From Barthelona sp. PAP020 (Eukaryota > Metamonada: BaSk clade): DNA of 26,744 bases. The stretch is taken from the NCBI GenBank assembly GCA_040182905.1, contig JARQWU010000133.1, positions 1 through 26,744 on the forward strand, read 5' to 3'. The notes beneath the pieces are model-generated. The model was given only the letters and a program-made list of their open reading frames with translations, was not told where the DNA came from and ran no database searches. Below are positions 9,101-15,270 of the stretch, in pieces (position 1 is the stretch's first letter; each line of letters starts with the position of its first letter). The position numbers and the translations under genes are program-made.

Positions 9101-9317
9101 AATTATACGTGTCTTGTTGTTTGCTAACAAAATCAACAGGTAATGATATAATATCTTCATCAAGATCACTTATCGATGTTGATTGACCATATTCAAAAGC
9201 AACATGTGGTGATTCATTTGAATCCAAATGAATTGGTGACATGTGTGCAGTTTGATTTCGGTGTGAAACATGTTCAGGATCAAAATTATCAGCTGTTTGA
9301 AAATTATATTTAGTCAT
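6135..9317 (-). CDS. BK/Slo-type potassium channel with tandem RCK domains
   Basis: This 1060-aa protein has the Slo-family layout: an N-terminal cytosolic stretch of about 95 residues, a transmembrane region at about 97-300, the pore helix and selectivity filter TVGYGD (262-267) followed by a long S6, then RCK1 from about 316 and RCK2 from about 725 ('GHYVIICNSMPNLPKL'). The late 'QPFMSGGVFLASSFDTMLVQ' (897-916) corresponds to the conserved segment after the calcium bowl in animal BK channels. It should pass K+ across a membrane under gating by a cytosolic RCK ring. Two things are odd. The acidic run that forms the calcium bowl is missing (the equivalent stretch reads IDLIPPGHRGNHLF). The S4 candidate at about 190-207 (FYFLRFIHLYSFLIRYST) has only two arginines. 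Ligand and voltage sensitivity may therefore differ from BK. The start ATG at 9317 is the first in frame. Confidence 0.93.
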   Translation of the reverse strand: MTKYNFQTADNFDPEHVSHRNQTAHMSPIHLDSNESPHVAFEYGQSTSISDLDEDIISLPVDFVSKQQDTYNSHSLIETEEFDSMNRMALFFSEAKESFFFDFLFISASILGIIGFIALSYYPGRELKWLEMCIFGIAIIYAIEFIFDVLRCFATPESIFFQYYLYVDLLSFLPTLVTGWWYHTHFQLFNFYFLRFIHLYSFLIRYSTQIASKNSYAALSLPLVALFMLVFGGLGFFIVFESSVQMLNFFEGTYFFTVTVTTVGYGDIHPVTSLGRATVVVFLILSVVILPSLISDIVDVTRRQKEFMGTLTPSFDNFILVSGSVSSISLLEFLLEFFSADRSRSTDQILILANDRPSFALNVFFQLRKLHGRVKYMRGTLLNQNDLKRVQIRQAKQIFLLCDHTVSNPSEEDALTLMRALSVRTMSKVPIFVELLESSSYDAAYNAGCTPIFSMDQMRTATIVGSLRVFGFSTFISNLTRSNDTPNKSRFIIMDTGTEMSTLNPRHAEHADSSSLPYDYCSIEQEEERRFLAVNTSPLINAKIRHLIEYSWGLRFKIFTYVLANKFDGITFRQFVLDVFSHLNVLPFGIKHQLGIVKLNPFFRTLRTGDEILIIAQTEKQIQLIDEITIEIYESEYEIGSPAVKDTVFDLFDINPTPNEPLPKSLFKQSGVLLTPNIPSRVSAVLTEDPLMAGQQAEVNAGRNLPPLPFSEKIFNPVPPESLAGHYVIICNSMPNLPKLIKFLRRQSQPDYTPVVIVSDNVDVEVFEKRCFQMQADVGRKLFLVRGEPGDVHTLIQAKVYTCAKVCILSDISSSQFSSDIIPGLAERQNIVTSENFSRDIENFRRVDGYTFKILLALREIKIKYGIEDPFWLAEMFIPSNIDLIPPGHRGNHLFSQPFMSGGVFLASSFDTMLVQHFFTSNASLGLLALLGLTNSSDNFGVGTDISNVHEEDDSTIGMAVQQFEIPEIWDGFCYFVLLSKLYFERNVLCLGLFRRKPYYVYTCPVPSANISKGDFVFFIAPEDYVQKIPSPTSKDYELQYKMLKEKERFDKLLVEQFFA

Positions 9318-9627
9318 GCATGTAAAAGACAGGTAAAAATGAAATTATAATCAATCAAAAAGTTTGTTGACGGTTATCATATCTGCCAAATTTCTTGCTC
9401 CTTCCAGATTATTTGTTAAAATTCTAAACAATTTGATAACTAACAACAATTATAAACAAAGAACAAATCTTTTCAAGTCGTTGATCTTTTCAATAAAATT
9501 AATTATAAAATTATTTATTTTTATTCAATTTGTCAATTAAATGATATAATAGGTATGAATAGCAAATATTTGTTGTGAAATACAGTTTTTGAAATTTCTA
9601 GAATGTTATTTCTTTTTTTTATTTAAG
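9318..9627. promoter_or_regulatory. divergent intergenic spacer (K+ channel / carboxypeptidase)
   Basis: This 310-bp AT-rich spacer between two divergent starts should contain both promoters. A T8 tract (about 9611-9618) sits about 10 nt before the carboxypeptidase ATG. I see no further element. Confidence 0.45.
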
Positions 9628-10944
9628 ATGCATTTCAATAGAAATATTGTTATATTTATAGCATTTCTTACATTAATATCATGTTTTGACATGACTTATG
9701 TTATTAATAACATGGATCCTGCCACAGCCCATCAAACGACAAAAATGACAGGATTTTTAAGTGGAAGAACTCATCCTCAGTATACTGGTTACATTGAAAT
9801 TGAAAAAGAAACCAATACTTATGCATTTTTTTGGTTGATGCAATCTGAAAAGTTTTCAAATCCTCAAGATACTGCTACGGTTAATTTTATGTCTGGGGGA
9901 CCAGGCTGCAGTTCACAAAATGCTAATTTTATGGAATTAGGACCCTGGATTTTAAATTTTGATGGAAGTGGAAATTATCGTAATAATCCCTATTCATGGG
10001 ATAAGAAATACAATCTGTTGTTTATTGATCAACCACGTGGAACTGGGTTTAGTGTTAGTGATAACCACGCCTATAACGAAGATCAAATTGCAAAAGATTA
10101 TGTGAAAGTATTGGAAATTTTGTTTGAAAAGTTCCCTGAATTTAACACCCAGAATAATGGTTTCTATTTAACTGGTGAATCGTTTGGAGGTCATTATGTT
10201 CCATCTATTTCCAATGCTTTGTTGAATGTTCCCGGTATTTTCTTGAAAGGTATTGCTGTTGGTGATGGTATGTTTGATGCCAAATATCAAGGAGCTGCAT
10301 ATATGGGCTTTGGTAAAGCTCAATCTTGTTTTGATTTCAATGATGAACAAAAAATGCAAAGTTTATACAATAGCATGTTGCGATCTTTGGATAAACAAGA
10401 TTTTAGTTCTGCTACGGATTTATTCTTTGAAATGCAATCTTTAGTTGCTGATAATTGTGGATTTGAAAACGTTTATAACATCTTATTGGGTAAAGCATAT
10501 CCTGACAGTACTTCTAAATTGTTGAATGAAAAGAACACCAAAAAGACTCTTCATGTTCCTGCAGAAGTCAGATATGAAATGTGTAATGGTGGTGTTTACA
10601 ATGATTTACATAATGACATGAGCACTAGTGTTATGCCTGCCATAGAAAATGTTATTAAAGCAGGTAAAAAGGTTCTCATCTACAATGGTAATTTGGATGA
10701 AATCATTCCTGCTTATTCTTCAGAATTGATGATTAGGAAATTGAATGTTCCTTTAATTAGCAAATATTTAACAGCTAAAACCAAATCTTGGAAGTCTGCT
10801 GATAATCAATACCATTGGGGATGGTATAGACAAGTTGATAATTTTACTCATTTAATTGTTAATGGTGCTGGTCATATGGTTCCTTTAGATCAACCTGAAG
10901 CTGCCAGCGTTATGTTGGATAATTTGATTGATGGTACTTTTTAA
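9628..10944 (+). CDS. serine carboxypeptidase, peptidase family S10
   Basis: This 438-aa secreted or lysosomal exopeptidase removes C-terminal residues from peptides at acidic pH. An N-terminal signal peptide is evident (hydrophobic core IVIFIAFLTLISCF, residues 7-20). The oxyanion-region motif GGPGCSS is at about 90-96, the nucleophile Ser185 in GESFGGHYVP, the catalytic Asp357 in NGNLDEIIP, and His416 in GAGHMVPLDQP, so the triad is intact. The length is usual for S10 enzymes. ATG 9628 is the first in frame; it follows a T8 tract and gives a clean signal peptide, whereas the frame extends upstream only through non-ATG codons. In a phagotrophic protist the likely role is digestion in the endolysosome; that location is inferred. 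The gene is divergent from the K+ channel and convergent with the AGC kinase. Confidence 0.95.
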   Translation: MHFNRNIVIFIAFLTLISCFDMTYVINNMDPATAHQTTKMTGFLSGRTHPQYTGYIEIEKETNTYAFFWLMQSEKFSNPQDTATVNFMSGGPGCSSQNANFMELGPWILNFDGSGNYRNNPYSWDKKYNLLFIDQPRGTGFSVSDNHAYNEDQIAKDYVKVLEILFEKFPEFNTQNNGFYLTGESFGGHYVPSISNALLNVPGIFLKGIAVGDGMFDAKYQGAAYMGFGKAQSCFDFNDEQKMQSLYNSMLRSLDKQDFSSATDLFFEMQSLVADNCGFENVYNILLGKAYPDSTSKLLNEKNTKKTLHVPAEVRYEMCNGGVYNDLHNDMSTSVMPAIENVIKAGKKVLIYNGNLDEIIPAYSSELMIRKLNVPLISKYLTAKTKSWKSADNQYHWGWYRQVDNFTHLIVNGAGHMVPLDQPEAASVMLDNLIDGTF

Positions 10945-11694
10945 ATTAGACCAAATATCAAATCATGGTAATCACATAAGTCTATTGATATTTATAAATA
11001 CATTTGTTTTTGTTATTTTGACAATTTATTACATCTTAATCCTCAATTATTATTTTTGTCTGACAGATAATGGTTTTGGACATCATACATTCTAATCAAT
11101 AAAAAAAAGGTATTATTTTCAAAATAATTCTTGAAATAAAAAGAAATCAACAGAAGAAAACCTGAAACCACATGGTGGACATTTTTACTGTTTTATTAGA
11201 TATTTATGAGGTATGAGTTGTTCAGTGAACAACGAAACGAGTTAGCTTAAGGTTTGGGGAAAACTCACGTGGATTCAGATGCCCAAGTAACTTAAAAAAT
11301 TGGACCTAAAGATGGTCAAGAAACAACAAAATAAAGGAAGTGATATTTGATGACCTCTTTATATCTCCAATAAATTCCGTTCATTGAGCATGAACTTCCA
11401 CATTTTCTAAAATAATCATTGTTTTCTTGCCTTGAAATAAAACATAATATTAATTCAATTGAATATTTAGGCCTTCAAATTTTGAAGAACTGATATTCTT
11501 TTCCCAAATGCAAATATTAAACTTATTGTTCAGGAAAATCCTTCAAAAAAACGTGATGTGGACATTTTTACACTAAAATTATGTTGATTGATTTGAGAAA
11601 AAAAAAACCATAACTATTTATTTTTATTTTTTTTTGAATGTAATAAAAAAAATTAGAGTCTAAATTCAAAATCAATAAGAACCATTAAATTTAC
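10945..11694. other. convergent intergenic region containing repeat copy 2
   Basis: This 750-bp AT-rich region lies between the convergent carboxypeptidase and kinase genes. It contains an AATAAA-like hexamer near 11098, repeat copy 2 (11191-11407), and a perfect 14-bp direct repeat GTGGACATTTTTAC at 11175-11188 and 11558-11571 that brackets the repeat. No coding frame is supported. Confidence 0.6.
11191..11407 (+). repeat. dispersed ~215-bp repeat, copy 2
   Basis: These 217 bp are nearly identical to the reverse complement of 1769-1981. This copy lies 246 bp downstream of the carboxypeptidase stop, in sense orientation to it. Three potential hairpins are readable: GTTGTTC-AGT-GAACAAC at 11217-11233; TTGGG (11254-11258) with CCCAA (11282-11286); and GTTCAT-TGAGC-ATGAAC at 11379-11395. 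A CACGTG palindrome is at 11266-11271. The two ends are not inverted repeats of each other and no TG...CA long-terminal-repeat ends are obvious, so it does not look like a simple MITE or solo LTR. No matching pol III A/B-box pair was convincing. Confidence 0.93.
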
Positions 11695-12789
11695 TTACAA
11701 TCTTGAGATAGAATCCAAATTATGGTCACCATCAAAACTAAAACCACTAAATTCATCAGAAGCAGAACGTCCAAGCACAGATTCTGCATCTGAGCTACCA
11801 AATGAAGTGGGTTTCTTCGACGTAAAATTCCTATCAAAATTTCGTGTATCTGCTTTATCATACGTAAAAGGAACGAAAGCCATCTTAACTTCTTTTCTTT
11901 GCAATTTAACCAAATCAATAGAATCAAAATAAGGGTGATTTAATATTTCATCAATCCCCTGAGTTGCTCCCAACCTACAATCTGGATCCTTCGTTAATAA
12001 TCCTTTCAAAAGATCTATTGTGGTGTTATCCAAATAGGGAGGATATAAAGGTTGTTCTTTTAAGATTTTTCTGTGTATCTCATTTACGTTGCGATGATAA
12101 AATGGCGTAATACCAGTTAAAAACTCATATAAACAAATCCCAATTGACCAAAAATCCGCTCGACTATTATAAACTTCAGCATTCACAACTTCAGGTGCTA
12201 AGTATTCACTTGTTCCACAAATGGTGGTCGATTCTTCGGCAATTTTAGAAAGTCCAAAATCAGCCAAAGCTAAATAGCCATCAAGACCCAGCAAAACATT
12301 CTCTGGTTTTAAATCTCGATACATTACTCCTTTATCATGTAAAGCCTTTAAACCAAACAATAATTGAGCAATATATACCCTCGAACGATGAGGAGAAAAT
12401 CTATATTCTCGTTTCAAATGAAAAAATAATTCACCTCCACCAAAATACTGCATTGCAAAAAATAGTTTAGTTCTGGTTTGAAAGGCGTATACCAACTTGA
12501 CTACAAAAGGAGAATTAATCTCCATCAATATTTTTCTTTCCTCAAAAACTCTTTTTACAGTTTTTGATTTCAAAATTTGAGATTTTTTCAAAACTTTCAA
12601 AGCAAAAATTGAATTTGTTATTTTAAATCTAGCTTGATAAACTTTAGCAAATCCTCCTTCGCCTAATAATTTTAATATTTCAAAATCTCTTTCAGTAATA
12701 TTTGAAACTTGAAACAGTTTATTGAAAAATATTTCTTCTTCATCATACTCTTCAACTTCTTCTTCATCTTTACTCGAACTAGGTCCCAT
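11695..12789 (-). CDS. AGC-family serine/threonine protein kinase
   Basis: This 364-aa kinase has all catalytic landmarks: a glycine loop GEGGFAKV (43-50), Lys65 in ALKVLKK, YRDLKPEN (Asp159), DFG (177-179), APE (198-200) and the ADFWSIG helix. It is an AGC kinase because the activation segment reads TTICGTSEYLAPE (T-loop Thr189, the PDK1-site equivalent) and the C-terminal tail ends in a hydrophobic motif FSGFSF (347-352) with Ser351 as phospho-acceptor. The S6K/SGK/AKT grouping is plausible, but there is no PH or other targeting domain, only an acidic N-terminus (residues 8-19). Regulation by phosphorylation at Thr189 and Ser351 is inferred from the family. ATG 12789 is the first in frame; a long T tract lies about 20 nt upstream. 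A possible terminal intron overlaps the stop codon (see findings). Confidence 0.93.
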   Translation of the reverse strand: MGPSSSKDEEEVEEYDEEEIFFNKLFQVSNITERDFEILKLLGEGGFAKVYQARFKITNSIFALKVLKKSQILKSKTVKRVFEERKILMEINSPFVVKLVYAFQTRTKLFFAMQYFGGGELFFHLKREYRFSPHRSRVYIAQLLFGLKALHDKGVMYRDLKPENVLLGLDGYLALADFGLSKIAEESTTICGTSEYLAPEVVNAEVYNSRADFWSIGICLYEFLTGITPFYHRNVNEIHRKILKEQPLYPPYLDNTTIDLLKGLLTKDPDCRLGATQGIDEILNHPYFDSIDLVKLQRKEVKMAFVPFTYDKADTRNFDRNFTSKKPTSFGSSDAESVLGRSASDEFSGFSFDGDHNLDSISRL

Positions 12790-13030
12790 TAAACGTAGAA
12801 TAAAAAAAAAAAAGGAATGCAAAGAATGCAAGGATGAAAATAAATAGAAGATAATAGAAATGATTGTTTACAAAAAATATCTGAACATAAGAGTTGTACT
12901 TGCTATGTGACAAAAAGAAAGCAAATGAACAATTTTCAATTTTAAAAATTACAACAAAACAAAAAATATCATTGCATTTATACACATCAAATATATAATA
13001 TAAAAAAAATGGTTGCAAAACAAAACAAAA

Positions 13031-13906
13031 TCATTCTTGAACAACACGTACAATAGAATTCCCAATATGAATACCATCAATTTCTTGTAAAGCTCTTTCA
13101 GCATCCGAAATTCGATGAAAAGTAACCAAAACTTCAATTTTATCAGAGTGCTCGATGTCGATAAATCTCAACTTTCGGAAAGGACCAATATCACCCACAG
13201 TCTTTCGTATTAAACTTTCTGGTGTGTCTCTATTCAATCCTGTTATCCTAATTTTACTACTTTGTTCCTTGTTACTCAAAATAATTACTGAATCTGTTGA
13301 ATCATCATTAGATAATCTGGCTCTAGAAATTGATAAAGCAAAACCATGAAATAATTTATTATTTAATAACAATGCTTTTGCTACCAAATTCGTGGAAATA
13401 AACTCAACATAAGCAATACCTTTCGATTTCTTAGTAAACCTATCTCTAAGCAATTTAACACTTTCAATTGGACCGACAGTTGCACTAAAATACTTTTCTA
13501 ATTGTGATTCTGTTAATTTAGGGTGCAAATTATGAATTATAATGGTAGATTTTTCTTTTTCAACCATTTTTTGCTTCTCTTTTTGAATAAACTCTTGTTT
13601 CTTTTGAGTTTGTTCAATTTGCTTTTGAATATCCTTTGGATTGCCTAAATCGTTGATTAACCTTTTTTGTATCAATTTATGCTCCTCTAAAGATAATTGA
13701 TGATGATGATGATGTCGATCTATCAATCGAGGCTCTCGTTTGATTTCATTATCATGCATCAAAATGTCTTTTGGCTTGTGAAATTGAAAATACAATAGAT
13801 TTGATTTTCTTTTTTCTTCTTCTTCAAATATTAGTTGTGTCTGTTCTAAATATTCATCAACATCAAAAATACTATTCATAGGAAAAACAAAAACAAAAAA
13901 TGCCAT
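13031..13906 (-). CDS. RNA-binding protein with two RRMs, RBM39/CAPER-like
   Basis: This 291-aa protein has a charged N-terminal half (residues 1-120) followed by RRM1 at about 120-197 (RNP2 'IIIHNL', RNP1 'KGIAYVEF' at 162-169) and RRM2 at about 217-290. The 'SKGIAYVEF' core and the preceding 'RDRFTKK' closely resemble RRM1 of the splicing factor RBM39/CAPER (human ISDRNSRRSKGIAYVEF), suggesting a role in pre-mRNA splicing. The protein is much shorter than RBM39, lacks an RS domain, and RRM2 has a weak RNP1 (IEVLVTF). A His5 run (65-69) is encoded mostly by a CAT repeat. Two ATGs compete: 13906, and 13879 (Met10), which follows a T-rich stretch that would otherwise encode FFVFVF; the latter is quite possibly the true start. 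It is upstream of the kinase on the same strand, with 241 bp between kinase ATG and this stop. Confidence 0.82.
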   Translation of the reverse strand: MAFFVFVFPMNSIFDVDEYLEQTQLIFEEEEKRKSNLLYFQFHKPKDILMHDNEIKREPRLIDRHHHHHQLSLEEHKLIQKRLINDLGNPKDIQKQIEQTQKKQEFIQKEKQKMVEKEKSTIIIHNLHPKLTESQLEKYFSATVGPIESVKLLRDRFTKKSKGIAYVEFISTNLVAKALLLNNKLFHGFALSISRARLSNDDSTDSVIILSNKEQSSKIRITGLNRDTPESLIRKTVGDIGPFRKLRFIDIEHSDKIEVLVTFHRISDAERALQEIDGIHIGNSIVRVVQE

Positions 13907-14274
13907 TTTACAGCTTTTTTTTTTTACAAGTTTCGCTATTTTCAGCTAAAGTTGACATAAACGATTATTTTGAAACAATGATTCCAAAGGAAATCTTCCC
14001 ACAAATAAAAAATCTTAAATTTTTTCAAGAATTTATTCTTTGGCCGTCTAAACTATAAAAAATTAGGCACATTTTTTACATTCAAATAAATCAAAATGAA
14101 AACACAAAAAACTGTTTCGCATGAAAATGACATTCCTTTCATACTTGCTGAAAGAATCAAAATGTAAATTGCATTATTAAAAGTTTGCTCTTTCAACAAT
14201 TTTAAAAAATCATGCAAAATTGGGTTTTCGACAAAAATAGAAACATGACACCCAAATTTTTCATAAAACAATAT
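13907..14274. other. intergenic spacer between TMEM231 and the RRM gene
   Basis: This 368-bp AT-rich spacer lies between two tandem minus-strand genes. A 72-codon frame at 14053-14271 lacks an ATG at its head and resembles no family, so I leave it uncalled. The spacer should carry the TMEM231 3' end and the RRM promoter. Confidence 0.5.
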
Positions 14275-15219
14275 TCAATGAACTTTATTTTTACACACTT
14301 CCACTTCATTTTCAATCAATGAAGGTAATAGGGTATTTTTAAACAAATACTTGCGGATTAATTCAATGAGCAAATATGTTGGGAAAAAGAATGCACAATA
14401 ATACACAAAAGCATGTTTAAGAATATCAAAAATGTTCAATTCATAATTGATAAATTGGCCTGTTGTATAAAACTCAAAGTTCAAATCAACAAAAGTATTT
14501 GTTCCCAAAAATGATTTCTTTGGATTGAAAATTGTTTGTGAAGCTAAACTAACATTTTTTTGCAATGAAAAACTTTCCAAATAATTTAAAATATTTTGTT
14601 TTTGAAATGAAATGTATTTTGAACTCAAATTAGGTTGTTCCGGAATCTGATACTGGTTTGAAGGCAAAACATTCTGTTGATTCAACATTAGTTTCGACTT
14701 AATATCAATAGAATGAAAACCATCCATGCTTTCATAACTTATCACCTGAAGAACTCTATCTCTGTAGCTATACCCAGGAATAGGCACATAAACTGACCAC
14801 CAAATGTATAATCTAAAGGAATATAAAGATGGATATATTAAATTATAGTTGTTTACAGGGGGGAGAGGAATTTTAATATCCAAATGTTGAATTGACGTAT
14901 AATTATAGGCATCATAACCAACATAAGTTGCCAAACTCAAACCATCATCAGTAGAGCCAATATATTGTTCCAAATCATCAACATTTGAAAATATTGTATT
15001 AACACCATTATAATCGGCAACTAAAACTACATTTCTATCCAAAGTATACGTTGGTCTTAACAATGCTTGTGTTGATTGTTTCCAAAATGAACTAACATTT
15101 AAACAAAAAATGGCTGGCAATACCAAAGTGATTATCCAAGAAATTAATTGGAAAAAGAAAGCTGTTGAAAAAATTGAATTGGAATAAACTCGATGAATTG
15201 GAATCCAATACAATTTCAT
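14275..15219 (-). CDS. TMEM231: TMEM231, ciliary transition-zone membrane protein
   Basis: This 314-aa protein matches TMEM231 in length (human 316 aa) and along its course. It starts MKLYWIPIHRVYSNSIFSTA (human MALYELFSHPVERSYRAGLC), then has TM1 at about 17-41, an 'SFWKQSTQALLRPTYTLDRNV' counterpart of human '[21 protein letters not shown]', a large extracytosolic domain, and TM2 at about 266-290 in 'DILKHAFVYYCAFFFPTYLL' (human '[20 protein letters not shown]') followed by a short tail. TMEM231 is a B9/MKS-module component of the transition zone that gates membrane proteins entering the cilium. Its presence implies that the organism builds a cilium or flagellum with a canonical MKS gate. 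It shares a 51-bp head-to-head spacer with VPS51. Confidence 0.87.
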   Translation of the reverse strand: MKLYWIPIHRVYSNSIFSTAFFFQLISWIITLVLPAIFCLNVSSFWKQSTQALLRPTYTLDRNVVLVADYNGVNTIFSNVDDLEQYIGSTDDGLSLATYVGYDAYNYTSIQHLDIKIPLPPVNNYNLIYPSLYSFRLYIWWSVYVPIPGYSYRDRVLQVISYESMDGFHSIDIKSKLMLNQQNVLPSNQYQIPEQPNLSSKYISFQKQNILNYLESFSLQKNVSLASQTIFNPKKSFLGTNTFVDLNFEFYTTGQFINYELNIFDILKHAFVYYCAFFFPTYLLIELIRKYLFKNTLLPSLIENEVEVCKNKVH

Positions 15220-15270
15220 GGGGAAAGAAGAAATTATATAAACAAGTTGTTTTTTTATTACTGATAGACC
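15220..15270. promoter_or_regulatory. 51-bp bidirectional promoter, TMEM231 / VPS51
   Basis: Only 51 bp separate the two divergent start codons, so both 5' UTRs and any core promoter must lie here or overlap coding sequence. Toward VPS51 there is a T7 tract (about 15250-15257) ending 13 nt before its ATG; toward TMEM231 the minus strand reads TATATAATTTCTTCTTTCC. No separate TATA box can be assigned with confidence. Confidence 0.6.

Noticed and set aside
11240-11390. Pol III A-box/B-box reading of the repeat (TAGCTTAAGG ... GTTCATTGA)
   Set aside because: Both boxes are poor matches and about 130 nt apart, far beyond tRNA-derived SINE spacing.
13695-13715. GAT/CAT trinucleotide repeat in the RRM gene
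   Set aside because: It encodes a short His run in a disordered region; ordinary low-complexity coding sequence.
14053-14271. 72-codon frame just downstream of TMEM231
   Set aside because: It has no ATG at its head, ends against the TMEM231 stop and resembles no protein; likely the 3' UTR.
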